Both the position numbers and the translations under genes were made by a program. Of a DNA stretch of 64,000 bases, positions 8,296 to 15,935 are shown piece by piece (positions within the stretch are counted from its first letter, which is position 1; each line of letters starts with the position of its first letter). Below the pieces are notes generated by a model that made no database searches, was not told the origin of the DNA, and was given only the letters and a program-made list of their open reading frames with translations. Location: NCBI GenBank assembly GCA_905192745.1, contig CAJJLZ010000008.1:1-64000 (forward strand). The letters are read 5' to 3'. This stretch comes from an uncultured Oscillospiraceae bacterium (GTDB lineage Bacteria; Bacillota; Clostridia; Oscillospirales; Acutalibacteraceae).

Positions 8296-8757
8296 GTGGA
8301 GGTCAACGCGGATTATATCATCCGCCAGTCCGTTTTGTTTGACAATGGCCGAGGCTTCGCGCTGGGCGAGTCCCCGAAGGCCCCGGCTCCCTTTGTCACA
8401 TGGCAGTTCACCGAGGAACAGGGGCGGCGGGATTACTATTGGGGCCATTACTACGGCGACAAGACCGCCGCTGAAAAGGACTTCACCGCCCGGATCGAGG
8501 ACTACAAGCGGCGGTTTGGCGTCCATGAGGTCAAGCGTCCGATTGCCGAACAAATGAAAGAGGCCCGTGAACGGGCAAAGGAGGAGAAAATGCCGGAGAA
8601 AGACAATCATCTGAAAAATGCGGAAATGGCTTTGGAGCAGAACTTCAATCACATCGACGGGATCATCAATAACCTGCCGGTGCCGGAGGAAAAGCCCAAA
8701 GACAAGGTGCTGGAGCCGCCGAAAAAGCACCGGGGCCGGGATCGTGAGGAGCGGTAA
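8296..8757 (+). CDS. Conserved ICE protein of unknown function upstream of mobC
   Basis: A protein of 153 residues beginning with GTG 8296, chosen because AAGGGAGGT lies 7 bases upstream. The first 75 residues look globular (IIRQSVLFDNGRGFALGE, FVTWQFTEEQGRRDYYWGHY); the rest is charged and helical (EQMKEARERAKEEKM). I do not recognise a catalytic motif. Its 3' end overlaps mobC by 14 bases, so it is probably co-translated with the relaxosome protein and may act in DNA processing (inference from position). Confidence 0.6.
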   Translation: MEVNADYIIRQSVLFDNGRGFALGESPKAPAPFVTWQFTEEQGRRDYYWGHYYGDKTAAEKDFTARIEDYKRRFGVHEVKRPIAEQMKEARERAKEEKMPEKDNHLKNAEMALEQNFNHIDGIINNLPVPEEKPKDKVLEPPKKHRGRDREER

Positions 8758-9091
8758 GCGCCGCCGTCCTATCCATCTGCACGTCATGGTGTCCGAGGAG
8801 GAGCAGGCGCTCATTCAAGAGCGCATGGCCGAGGCGGGCATCCGCAACATGGGCGCGTATATGCGGAAGATGGCGCTCAATGGCTATGTGCTCCACGTCG
8901 ATCTTTCCTCCGTGCGGGAGCTTGTTTCCTTACAGCGGCGGTGTGCAAACAATCTCAACCAGGTGGCGATCCATGCCAACACCTACGGTGTTTATCCCGA
9001 GGAGATTGCCGCGCTGCAAAAGGACTACGCCGCCCTGTGGGGGCCGCTGTCCGAGCTGCTGAAAAAGCTATCTGCCGTGGTGGAACTATGA
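8744..9091 (+). CDS. MobC-like relaxosome protein
   Basis: A protein of 115 residues (GTG 8744 chosen since it directly precedes the conserved region; ATG 8786 would remove the basic N-terminus). It has the ribbon-helix-helix-like start RPIHLHVMVSEEEQALIQ and the MobC signature QRRCANNLNQVAIHANTYG near residue 65-83. MobC proteins bind near oriT and help the relaxase open the DNA. It lies upstream of a CD1845-type protein and the relaxase, as expected. Confidence 0.85.
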   Translation: MRSGKRRRPIHLHVMVSEEEQALIQERMAEAGIRNMGAYMRKMALNGYVLHVDLSSVRELVSLQRRCANNLNQVAIHANTYGVYPEEIAALQKDYAALWGPLSELLKKLSAVVEL

Positions 9092-9099
9092 CGTACCGG

Positions 9100-9129
9100 G
9101 GAGCGGCCTTGCGCCGCTCCTCGGTTTTT
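9100..9129 (+). terminator. Terminator after mobC
   Basis: GGAGCGGC at 9100-9107 pairs with GCCGCTCC at 9113-9120, followed by a run of T at 9125-9129. Confidence 0.7.
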
Positions 9130-9133
9130 CGCA

Positions 9134-9156
9134 CTTCGGGACATTTTGTCCCAAAG
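9134..9156. repeat. ICE palindrome copy d (after mobC)
   Basis: Core GGGACA-TTT-TGTCCC; arms CTTC and AAAG. Located just past the mobC terminator. Confidence 0.85.
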
Positions 9157-9255
9157 CCTGTAATCCTCGGCATCCTTGCGTGTGTGCCGGTGCAGAGGTA
9201 AAATAGTAGCATAAAGGAAAAGTATCAACCGCCCTGACAGATCGGAGGTGCCGCC

Positions 9256-9543
9256 ATGATCGTTCTGAAAATCCTTGCAGCCCCCATTATGATAGTTCTC
9301 GCAGTTCTGGCCGCTGTCATCAATTTTCTATTTTGTGTGGCTGCTGTATTCTGCAACATAGCCTGTGTGATACTTGTCATTCTGTCCATAGTAATGTTTA
9401 TCAGCGGCATGACGACGCACGGAATAGTATTTCTTGTTCTTGCCTTTCTGTTTTCTCCTTTTGGTATCCCCGCTATCGCTGAATGGCTGGTAGAAAAGCT
9501 CAATGACCTGAAAGAGAACTTGAAAGACTTTATTACAGGCTGA
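9256..9543 (+). CDS. CD1845-family small membrane protein
   Basis: A 95-residue protein made almost entirely of three membrane helices (about 3-24, 26-52 and 56-78) followed by a short amphipathic tail (LVEKLNDLKENLKDFITG). Proteins of this type (CD1845 family) precede the relaxase gene in Tn1549-like ICEs. ATG 9256 follows ATCGGAGGTG by about 6 bases. It may link the relaxosome to the membrane (inference). A palindrome copy begins two bases after the stop codon. Confidence 0.7.
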   Translation: MIVLKILAAPIMIVLAVLAAVINFLFCVAAVFCNIACVILVILSIVMFISGMTTHGIVFLVLAFLFSPFGIPAIAEWLVEKLNDLKENLKDFITG

Positions 9544-9544
9544 C

Positions 9545-9569
9545 ACTTCGGGACAAAATGTCCCGAAGT
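9545..9569. repeat. ICE palindrome copy e (between CD1845 gene and relaxase)
   Basis: Perfect 11-nt arms ACTTCGGGACA and TGTCCCGAAGT around AAA, starting two bases after a stop codon. Confidence 0.9.
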
Positions 9570-9601
9570 ACTATGATGCGGCGGCTGGGATCAGCCGCCG
9601 T

Positions 9602-11044
9602 TTGCCGTATGGGAAGGAGGTGCCGCCTACGGCGACGACATATCTCAAAACGCACAAGATCAGCAAGGGCCAGACGATTGTTCAGTCGCTGCGGGATCGT
9701 TTTGACTACGGGCAAAACCCGGATAAGACGCAGGGCGGCGAGCTGCTTTCCGCCTATGAGTGCGATCCCATGACCGCCGATGCCGAGTTTCTTCTTACGA
9801 AGGCCAAGTACAAGGCTGTCACGGGACGGGAACAGCGGCGGGACGCCGATGTGCTTTGCTATCAAATCCGGCAGTCATTCAAGCCCGGAGAGATCACGCC
9901 CGAGGAGGCAAACCGTGTCGGTTATGAAACGGCGATGCGCTGGACAAAGGGCAAATACGCCTTTTTCGTGGCGACGCACACAGACCGGGTGCACATTCAC
10001 AATCACATCTATTACAACTCTACCTCGCTGGACTGTACGCACAAGTTCCGGGATTTTATCGGGTCGGCCCGGGCGCTCCGGCGGCTCTCTGACCGAGTAT
10101 GTCTGGAAAATGATTTGTCCGTCATTCTTGATCCCAAGCTGCGCAGCAAGGGTCGCTTCCTCCACTACGGGGCGTGGCTGGGAGCGGAGCGCCAGCCCTC
10201 GTACCAGGAGCGGCTGCGGCTGGCAATCAACGCCGCGCTTGCAAAAGGCCCCGCAGATTTTGACGCCTTTCTCCGGCTCATGGAGGAGTCTGGCTATGCG
10301 GTGAAGCACGGGCGCGGCGGCGTGATTTCTTTCCTTGTCCCCGGCCAGGAGCGGGCGACGAGGCTACGGGCCTCTGTTCTCGGAGACGGGTATGATCCCG
10401 AGGACATTCGGGCCGTAATTGCCGGGAAACGCGCTGCCCCAGCAGAACGTGCCACAGCTCCCCGGCGCGTTGATCTCATTGTGGACATTGAGGCCCGTCT
10501 GCGCGAGGGAAAGGGGCCTGCCTACGAGCGGTGGGCGAAGATTTATAACTTGAAACAGATGGCTGCTGCGCTCCAGTATTTGCAGGAGCATCACTTGACG
10601 GATTATGACAGCCTTGCAGCCATGACGGAACAGGCCGCCGAGCGTTTCCATACGTTGACCACGCAGATCCGGCATACCGAGGTCGAGCTCTCCAAAACCT
10701 CCGAGCTCATGGGCGCGGTGGTGCAATACGCAAAGACACGGTCTGTGTTTGACGGATACAAGGCTGCCCGGTACAGCAAGAAGTATCTTGCCGAGCACGG
10801 GCAGGAGCTGGCCGATTACCGGGCATCGCGAGCGGCGCTCAACGATCTGCTGGGCGGCGCGAAGCTCCCCAAAATGGACGTGCTAAAAGAACAGCGCCGC
10901 AAGCTGGCGGCGCAGAAAAAGGCGCTCTATTCAGAATACCGGGCAGCCCAGCGGGACATGCGGGAGGCCGTGGCGGTCAAGACCAACATCGACCATCTGA
11001 TCGGGGCCACGGGTGGCCGGGATCATAAGGAACAGGAGCGGTAG
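9602..11044 (+). CDS. Relaxase (MobA/VirD2-type mobilization nuclease)
   Basis: A 480-residue protein that nicks oriT and pilots the strand into the recipient. The three-His motif HTDRVHIHNH is at residues 126-135, preceded by an N-terminal region (TYLKTHKISKGQTIVQSL) likely to hold the catalytic Tyr. The C-terminal half is helical. The start is uncertain: TTG 9602 has no ribosome binding site and sits beside a hairpin (9579-9600), GTG 9620 lies inside GGAAGGAGG, while that site is correctly spaced only for ACG 9629, which begins (M)ATTYLKTHK and looks like a mutated ATG. The longest conventional frame is listed. Confidence 0.9.
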   Translation: MPYGKEVPPTATTYLKTHKISKGQTIVQSLRDRFDYGQNPDKTQGGELLSAYECDPMTADAEFLLTKAKYKAVTGREQRRDADVLCYQIRQSFKPGEITPEEANRVGYETAMRWTKGKYAFFVATHTDRVHIHNHIYYNSTSLDCTHKFRDFIGSARALRRLSDRVCLENDLSVILDPKLRSKGRFLHYGAWLGAERQPSYQERLRLAINAALAKGPADFDAFLRLMEESGYAVKHGRGGVISFLVPGQERATRLRASVLGDGYDPEDIRAVIAGKRAAPAERATAPRRVDLIVDIEARLREGKGPAYERWAKIYNLKQMAAALQYLQEHHLTDYDSLAAMTEQAAERFHTLTTQIRHTEVELSKTSELMGAVVQYAKTRSVFDGYKAARYSKKYLAEHGQELADYRASRAALNDLLGGAKLPKMDVLKEQRRKLAAQKKALYSEYRAAQRDMREAVAVKTNIDHLIGATGGRDHKEQER

Positions 11045-11065
11045 CGCCTGTGACGCAGCCAACAG

Positions 11066-11092
11066 GACTTTGGGACAACTTGTCCCGAAGTC
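11066..11092. repeat. ICE palindrome copy f (after relaxase)
   Basis: Core GGGACA-ACT-TGTCCC with arms GACTTT and GAAGTC, starting 22 bases after the relaxase stop. Confidence 0.88.
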
Positions 11093-11098
11093 GCCGGG

Positions 11099-11200
11099 TT
11101 TGGGGAGGCTCCCCAACAAGCATTTTTGCGGCCCCGCAAGGGTGCAAAAATAGCAAGTGTGGCCACACTTGCCCTGCTTGCCGTTAGTGCGCGACCCTAA
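11099..11200. other. Candidate origin of transfer (oriT)
   Basis: Directly after the relaxase lies a dense set of inverted repeats: TTGGGGAG/CTCCCCAA at 11100-11116, ATTTTTGC/GCAAAAAT at 11122-11151, and the perfect 20-bp palindrome GCAAGTGTGG/CCACACTTGC at 11153-11172. It is followed by CCTGCTTGCCG and TTAGTGCGCGACCCT (11184-11198), which resembles the AAGTGCGCCCT nick regions of IncQ/pIP501-type oriTs with two extra bases. Location and structure fit an oriT; the nick site is inferred. Confidence 0.5.
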
Positions 11201-11230
11201 AATGGTGCAAAAAACGGAGGCTGCGCTCCA

Positions 11231-11587
11231 TTACACATCCTCCGCTTCTTTGGCGTCTTTCATGGCCTGTATAGTTGCTTCAACGACCTTTAGCTCTTTT
11301 TCATCCAGCGAGTTCAAAAGGATGTCAATACGTTTCCTGCTTTCGCTGGTGCTCTCAACTTTCTCCGGGTAAAAGAATTGATCTACGGAGATGTCCAACA
11401 GCGTGACAAGTTGATAAAAGAGATTGAAGCTGGGGTGCGTTCCCCGGTTTTCAAGATACATGATAGCGCGGTCTGTTCGGTCAACGATCTGCCCGAGCTG
11501 TTCCTGCGTCCATCCCTTTTCTTGTCTCCTGCGTTTGATCTCCTGTCCTATGGCATGGAAATCAAAGCGTCTGTCATCATGGTACAT
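11231..11587 (-). CDS. XRE-family helix-turn-helix regulator
   Basis: A 118-residue protein with an N-terminal HTH_3 domain at about residues 10-66 (GQEIKRRRQEKGWTQEQLGQ, then a recognition-helix region with DRTDRAIMYLEN) and a helical C-terminal region (SLDEKELKVVEATIQAMKDA) typical of oligomerising repressors. It is divergent from the AraC gene, so it may control the cargo or the transfer genes. The ATG at 11587 is preceded by GGGTGA at 7 bases. It lies at the junction between high-GC ICE backbone and AT-rich cargo. Confidence 0.82.
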   Translation of the reverse strand: MYHDDRRFDFHAIGQEIKRRRQEKGWTQEQLGQIVDRTDRAIMYLENRGTHPSFNLFYQLVTLLDISVDQFFYPEKVESTSESRKRIDILLNSLDEKELKVVEATIQAMKDAKEAEDV

Positions 11588-11683
11588 TTCTACATCACCC
11601 GAGTATTATTTTACATTTCGGGAATGAGATTATGAATGTATCGTGTTTGTCTGTTTAGTAGTATTTCATTTCGCATCACATAC

Positions 11684-11712
11684 TTGATTGAAAATTTTTA
11701 ATAGGGTATGGT
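11684..11712 (+). promoter_or_regulatory. Candidate promoter of the AraC-ABC cargo operon
   Basis: TTGATT at 11684-11689 and TATGGT at 11707-11712 with a 17-base spacer, about 75 bases before the AraC start. Confidence 0.4.
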
Positions 11713-11785
11713 TTACAAAAGAGGACATGAAAAGCGAGGAAAGTTTCGGCACTACCAAGTATGCTATAAAGGAAGAGGTGTAAAA

Positions 11786-12655
11786 ATGGAATGGCTGAAA
11801 AACTTGAGTGAAGCAATAGATTACATAGAGAGACATTTGGACGATGAAATATCTTATGATAAAGCAGCGCGGATCGCCTGTTGCTCAACCTATTATTTTC
11901 AGCGCATGTTTTCATATGTTGCAGGGATCTCGCTATCAGAGTACATCCGTAAGCGCAGAATGTCACAAGCTGCCTTTGAGTTGCAGAGGACAAATACACG
12001 AGTTCTGGATGTAGCTCTTAAATTCGGGTATACTTCTCCAACGTCTTTTAATAGGGCCTTTAAAAGTGTTCATGGCATTTCTCCCGCCGCGGCAAAAAAT
12101 AGAGGCAGTATTCTAAACGCCTATCCACCGATAAAGTTTTCTGTAAAAGTAACAGGAGGAAATGCTATGTCATATCACATCGCAGAAAAACCGGCTATGC
12201 GGTTTATTGGTATTCGCACTCGATTGACCGAAAACGTGGAGGAAAATCAGCGGTTAGTTCCAGAGTTTTGGAGAGATACATTAAGGGAAAACCTATTTTC
12301 AGATATATGTGCTCTATCTTCCAAACCACCAAAGGGTATTTTAGGCATAAGTGTTTACGAAAACCCTGATAACATTTTTTACTACATAGCTGTCGCCTCA
12401 GATAAAGAAACACCTGAGCAGTTACTTAATTACGAAATTCCTGCAACTACTTGGGTTGTTTTTGAAAACGATGGTTATTTCAAAGAAAACGTGCAGGATA
12501 TTTTTCGTCGGTTTTATACTGAATGGCTACCGTTTTCTGGATACGAGTATGCGGGATTGCCGGATATTGAAGTTTATCCAATTATTCACGGAAAGCCTGT
12601 AAGCGGGCATTCGGAAGTTTGGATTGCAATTAGAAAAGAGAAGGAGAGGAAATAA
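11786..12655 (+). CDS. AraC-family regulator with GyrI-like effector domain
   Basis: A protein of 289 residues. Two AraC HTH motifs occupy residues about 1-105 (YDKAARIACCSTYYFQRMFS and VALKFGYTSPTSFNRAFKS), followed from about residue 130 by a GyrI/effector-binding domain (HIAEKPAMRFIGIRTR). This is the Rob/BmrR-like layout in which the C-terminal domain binds an amphipathic drug or peptide. ATG 11786 follows GGAAGAGGTG by 5 bases. The gene is AT-rich compared with the ICE backbone and overlaps the next gene by one base, so it is likely the autoregulator of the downstream GyrI-like and ABC genes. Confidence 0.85.
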   Translation: MEWLKNLSEAIDYIERHLDDEISYDKAARIACCSTYYFQRMFSYVAGISLSEYIRKRRMSQAAFELQRTNTRVLDVALKFGYTSPTSFNRAFKSVHGISPAAAKNRGSILNAYPPIKFSVKVTGGNAMSYHIAEKPAMRFIGIRTRLTENVEENQRLVPEFWRDTLRENLFSDICALSSKPPKGILGISVYENPDNIFYYIAVASDKETPEQLLNYEIPATTWVVFENDGYFKENVQDIFRRFYTEWLPFSGYEYAGLPDIEVYPIIHGKPVSGHSEVWIAIRKEKERK

Positions 12656-13110
12656 TGAGTTATCAAATTGAAATACGAGAACTTGAGCCCGTCCGTGTTG
12701 CCTATATGAATTACAAGGGAATTGTCACAGATGCAAACAAGATATTTCCCAATGTGTTTAAGTCTATCCGTGGTCGGACGAATGGTGCGCCTTTTTTCAG
12801 GTATCTATCTATAAACCCGGAAAACAAACAAGGACAAATGGAATTATGTGTGCCAACAACCGAAACCCCTATCGGCAATGGGGTTGAAATCAAGGAGTTG
12901 CCCAGGACTAAGGCCCTCTGTATTACTCATATCGGCCCTTATGAAACACTTACTGATGCCTATGCTGTGCTTGATAAGTACGCGGCAGAAAACAACTTGA
13001 TTTTGTCGCCGCCTTTTCGTGAAGTGTTTATCAAAGGGCCAGGAATGGTCTTGAAAGGGAATCCCAATAAATACATTACAGAGATTCAATTCCCGATCAA
13101 GGAGGAATAA
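12655..13110 (+). CDS. Stand-alone GyrI-like small-molecule-binding protein
   Basis: A 151-residue protein that is a second GyrI-like/effector-binding domain without DNA-binding part (YQIEIRELEPVRVAYMNYKG; RTKALCITHIGPYETL). Such proteins may sequester or hydrolyse toxic small molecules; the function here is inferred. The stop of the AraC gene and this start share a base (TAATG), and the ABC ATPase follows after 3 bases, so the four genes form an operon. Confidence 0.75.
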   Translation: MSYQIEIRELEPVRVAYMNYKGIVTDANKIFPNVFKSIRGRTNGAPFFRYLSINPENKQGQMELCVPTTETPIGNGVEIKELPRTKALCITHIGPYETLTDAYAVLDKYAAENNLILSPPFREVFIKGPGMVLKGNPNKYITEIQFPIKEE

Positions 13111-13113
13111 CAA

Positions 13114-14064
13114 ATGTATTCTATTCAAGCGGAAAACGTAATTAAGCAATATAAAAACGGTATACAGGCTCTTTCCGGTCTAACGCTTTCCGTAAAGTCA
13201 GGTGAAATCTATTCTTTGTTGGGGCCGAATGGTGCGGGAAAATCAACGCTTATCCGCATACTGACAACATATTTATCACCTTCATCCGGAAAAATAACAA
13301 TGCTTGGGAGAAATCTTTGTCAGGAGGCCGCGGCAATCCGTTCACAAATTGCTTGCGTTGCGCAGCAAGTATCTATCGACACACATTTATCGTTGGAAGA
13401 AAATATGATGTTCCAAAGTAGATTATATAGAATCCCAAAGGTTGACGCAAAAGCAAGAATGGAAAAGCTCATTAAAGATTTTGAATTAAACCAATATAGA
13501 AAATACCCTGTATCTTCATATTCCGGCGGTGTAAAGCGTCGGCTTGATGTCGCTCTTTGCATGATGTCAAACCCTCAAATCCTATTTTTAGATGAGCCTA
13601 CTGTTGGAATGGACGTTCAATCCCGGATTGCAATGTGGAGCATGGTAAAGAAAATTCGTGATGATTTTGGTACGACCATCTTCCTTACAACGCATTATCT
13701 GGAAGAGGCCGACAATCTGAGCAACAATATTTGCATCATAAAAGACGGAAAAGAGGTAACGCAGGGAACGCCATTTGAATTACGCGCTTTGCTCCGAAAA
13801 GACATCGTAAAGGTGACTTTCCTTACAAAAGAGGACGCCAAAAGGTTTTCTCTATTATTACAGGAAAGTCTGCCATCCAAACGACTTGTTGTGCGAGATG
13901 CTGAAGCTATCGTAAATACAAACGAACCTCGTGTTGATATGGAAAATATGGTTGCAACTCTCTTGAAAAGCCATATTCCATTTCAGGGTATCGAAATAGT
14001 GCAGCCATCTTTGGAGGATGTGTTTTTGCGCCTGACAGAAGGAGACACAGAAAAATGCTCATGA
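13114..14064 (+). CDS. ABC transporter ATP-binding protein (DrrA-like exporter)
   Basis: A 316-residue ATPase with Walker A GPNGAGKST, signature YSGGVKRRLDVAL and Walker B ILFLDEPTVG, plus a C-terminal extension of about 90 residues as in DrrA/NodI-type drug or lantibiotic exporters. It pairs with the permease that overlaps its 3' end by 10 bases. With the AraC/GyrI regulator upstream, the set looks like an inducible drug- or peptide-efflux cassette carried as ICE cargo. The substrate cannot be told from the sequence. Confidence 0.88.
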   Translation: MYSIQAENVIKQYKNGIQALSGLTLSVKSGEIYSLLGPNGAGKSTLIRILTTYLSPSSGKITMLGRNLCQEAAAIRSQIACVAQQVSIDTHLSLEENMMFQSRLYRIPKVDAKARMEKLIKDFELNQYRKYPVSSYSGGVKRRLDVALCMMSNPQILFLDEPTVGMDVQSRIAMWSMVKKIRDDFGTTIFLTTHYLEEADNLSNNICIIKDGKEVTQGTPFELRALLRKDIVKVTFLTKEDAKRFSLLLQESLPSKRLVVRDAEAIVNTNEPRVDMENMVATLLKSHIPFQGIEIVQPSLEDVFLRLTEGDTEKCS

Positions 14065-14816
14065 GTGTGTTTACAATCCTATATCGGAATATCAAATGGA
14101 GATTTCATAATGTACTCACAATAATTACCACAATCCTACAACCAATTCTGTGGTTGGTTCTATATAGTGCCGTTGCTGAGCATACCATGAAAGATGCAGG
14201 GATCGAGAACTATACTGCGTTTATTTTGCCAGGGCTTATGGTGTTGGTCAGCTTTTCTGCTTGTAGCAGCAGCGGGATCATGAATTACATGATGAAGTCG
14301 GATGGTAGTTTTTTTCGAGTTTTAATTGCACCTATACCGCGAAGTTCTATCGTTTTAGGTCAACTTCTGGAGGCCGTGATTTGCACATTCTTTGAAATTA
14401 TGGTCATGGGATTTATCAGTTTATTATTCTCTGTAAGGATCGCCATCAGCTTTTGGGGGATATGTTTGATCTTCTTGTTAATATTTTTGACTGCGTTCTT
14501 CATATCTGGCCTTACATATGGTATCAGCTTGATTTTGCCCAATGAGGTCGTTTATGAAACTGTTATGAACGCGATTGTTTTACCAGTGTTTTTTCTCAGC
14601 ACAGCTCTTTTCCCTGCCGATGATATTCATGGGTTTTTAGGTTTAATAATCAAAATCAATCCTTTCACTCATGTAATTAACGCATTGCGCTCAATACTTC
14701 TGTTCGGAAGTGCAGAAAAGGAGAACATTCTATTTACGCTGGGTTTGTTCGCCGTCATGGGATGTGTTATTTTCTGCTGGGCATTAAAGCGACTGAACAA
14801 AGAAACTTGTTTATAA
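14055..14816 (+). CDS. ABC-2 type permease of the cargo exporter
   Basis: A 253-residue protein with six predicted membrane helices and the ABC-2 layout (LTIITTILQPILWLVLYSAV near the N-terminus, LPVFFLSTALFPADD near residue 180, then INPFTHVINALRSILLFGSA). It forms the membrane half of the exporter with the preceding ATPase. ATG 14055 lies inside the ATPase gene. It ends just ahead of a small Cys-rich KTR gene. Confidence 0.85.
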   Translation: MLMSVFTILYRNIKWRFHNVLTIITTILQPILWLVLYSAVAEHTMKDAGIENYTAFILPGLMVLVSFSACSSSGIMNYMMKSDGSFFRVLIAPIPRSSIVLGQLLEAVICTFFEIMVMGFISLLFSVRIAISFWGICLIFLLIFLTAFFISGLTYGISLILPNEVVYETVMNAIVLPVFFLSTALFPADDIHGFLGLIIKINPFTHVINALRSILLFGSAEKENILFTLGLFAVMGCVIFCWALKRLNKETCL

Positions 14817-14830
14817 GACAGCCTTGCACT

Positions 14831-15016
14831 ATGGAAATCATGGACTGGATTTTGTGTCCGATTTGTAGGAATAAGACACGGGTCAAGATTAGAGACGACA
14901 CAGAATTAAAGAATTTCCCTCTGTATTGCCCAAAGTGTCGAACCGTAACCCTGATTGATCTGAAACAAGGGAATATCATCATCAAAGAGCCAGACGCTAA
15001 GACGCAGAGCCGATGA
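14831..15016 (+). CDS. Cysteine-rich KTR-family protein
   Basis: A 61-residue protein with two CxxC pairs (LCPICRNKTRVKIRDD and YCPKCRTVTLIDLKQG) that would bind one zinc, containing the KTR motif. Such small proteins are common near resistance or efflux genes in Tn916-like cargo regions; the role is unknown. ATG 14831 begins MEIMDWILCPIC; the longer upstream frame overlaps the permease and has no ribosome binding site. Confidence 0.7.
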   Translation: MEIMDWILCPICRNKTRVKIRDDTELKNFPLYCPKCRTVTLIDLKQGNIIIKEPDAKTQSR

Positions 15017-15236
15017 TCGACAGTCTATGACTGCCATCATCGGCTTGCTTCTGTTAAGGAGAGTTTTTGTTTATGAGAGTGATCGAAAAAAAGGAAAAGT
15101 CGCATAACGGCGGGTAGAACAGGCGCGCCCTGACAACCTTTTCTTTGACGGCGGCTTTTCCGGGGAGGCCGCCGTTTATGCTTGCACTATAATTTGATAG
15201 CTGACAAATAAACGGCGGCAATGGAGGATTGCCGCT
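15017..15236 (+). other. Non-coding stretch between cargo and sigma-like gene
   Basis: No gene of normal size. It holds a 14-codon frame after GGAGAG (15,073-15,117) that looks like a truncated leftover, a GACGGCGGC/GCCGCCGTT hairpin at 15,147-15,176, TATAAT at 15,188-15,193 and a GCGGCAAT/ATTGCCGC hairpin at 15,215-15,235. The end of the AT-rich cargo lies here. Confidence 0.4.
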
Positions 15237-15302
15237 ATGTTAAACATTCAAGCCCGGAGTCTATATCGCTACAATCTTTTTCTCCGGCGAAAAAAAGTGT
15301 AA
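15237..15302 (+). CDS. Possible 21-residue leader peptide
   Basis: ATG 15,237 to TAA 15,302 encodes a short basic peptide (MLNIQARSLYRYNLFLRRKK plus one residue). It follows a GGAGGA-containing hairpin and a TATAAT, and precedes an intrinsic terminator and the sigma-like gene, which is how a translated attenuation leader is laid out. Whether it is translated is unknown. Confidence 0.35.
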   Translation: MLNIQARSLYRYNLFLRRKKV

Positions 15303-15372
15303 ATCATCCGCCAGGTTATCCCGGAAATAAATACGAAATAAAACTTTCCTTTATGGGAAAGGTTGCTTCATG

Positions 15373-15406
15373 TGCTCGCACAGCTTCGGCTTGTGCGGGC
15401 ATTTTT
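15373..15406 (+). terminator. Intrinsic terminator between leader and sigma-like gene
   Basis: TGCTCGCACA at 15,373-15,382 pairs with TGTGCGGGCA at 15,392-15,401 and is followed by five T. It lies about 105 bases before the next start codon. Confidence 0.65.
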
Positions 15407-15411
15407 CATAT

Positions 15412-15434
15412 CTTTGGGACAATTTGTCCCGAAG
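15412..15434. repeat. ICE palindrome copy g (before sigma-like gene)
   Basis: Core GGGACA-ATT-TGTCCC with arms CTTT and GAAG, 78 bases ahead of the sigma-like ATG. Confidence 0.85.
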
Positions 15435-15512
15435 TTGGTAGCCCCGGCTGCCGATCCCCGCCGCCCTCCGTTCAGATCACCTGTCCACCCCGAGATCTGA
15501 ATGGAGGTAAAT

Positions 15513-15935
15513 ATGACAACCATCAATTTGCGGGATTATTACCCGTGGTACACCCAAGACGAATACGTTGAGGTTTCCGATGAAGTGGCCGCTGAGCTGC
15601 GTGCGGACAAGCTGTATGAGGCCGCGCACCAACGCAAGGTCATCCGCAACAAGGCGCAGTATTCTCTGGATTTGGACGACGGGATCGAATATTCGGCCTG
15701 CCTGTCCGAGCCCACGCCCCAGCAACTGCTGGAACGCAAGGAAACCTTTATCGCCCTTTGCCACGCGCTCAATTCCTTGCCGGAAGTACAGGGCCGCCGT
15801 GTGGAGGCTTGCGTGATCCTCGGCAAGAGCTACCGTGAGGTAGCACAAGCCGAAGGCGTCAACGAGAGCGCCGTGAGACATTCTGTTGAACGCGGTATTG
15901 AAAACATGAAGGCTTTTTTGAAAAAATATCTTTAA
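15513..15935 (+). CDS. Small sigma-70-like ICE regulator
   Basis: A protein of 140 residues. ATG 15,513 follows ATGGAGG by 5 bases. The C-terminal part (QQLLERKETFIALCHALNSL, VILGKSYREVAQAEGVNESA, then VRHSVERGIENMK) is a sigma region 4-type helix-turn-helix. Region 2 is absent. Such truncated sigma-like proteins (similar to Tn916 Orf7) regulate excision or transfer genes. It sits behind a possible attenuation leader and before the recombinase, so it may set the switch to excision (inference). Confidence 0.75.
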   Translation: MTTINLRDYYPWYTQDEYVEVSDEVAAELRADKLYEAAHQRKVIRNKAQYSLDLDDGIEYSACLSEPTPQQLLERKETFIALCHALNSLPEVQGRRVEACVILGKSYREVAQAEGVNESAVRHSVERGIENMKAFLKKYL

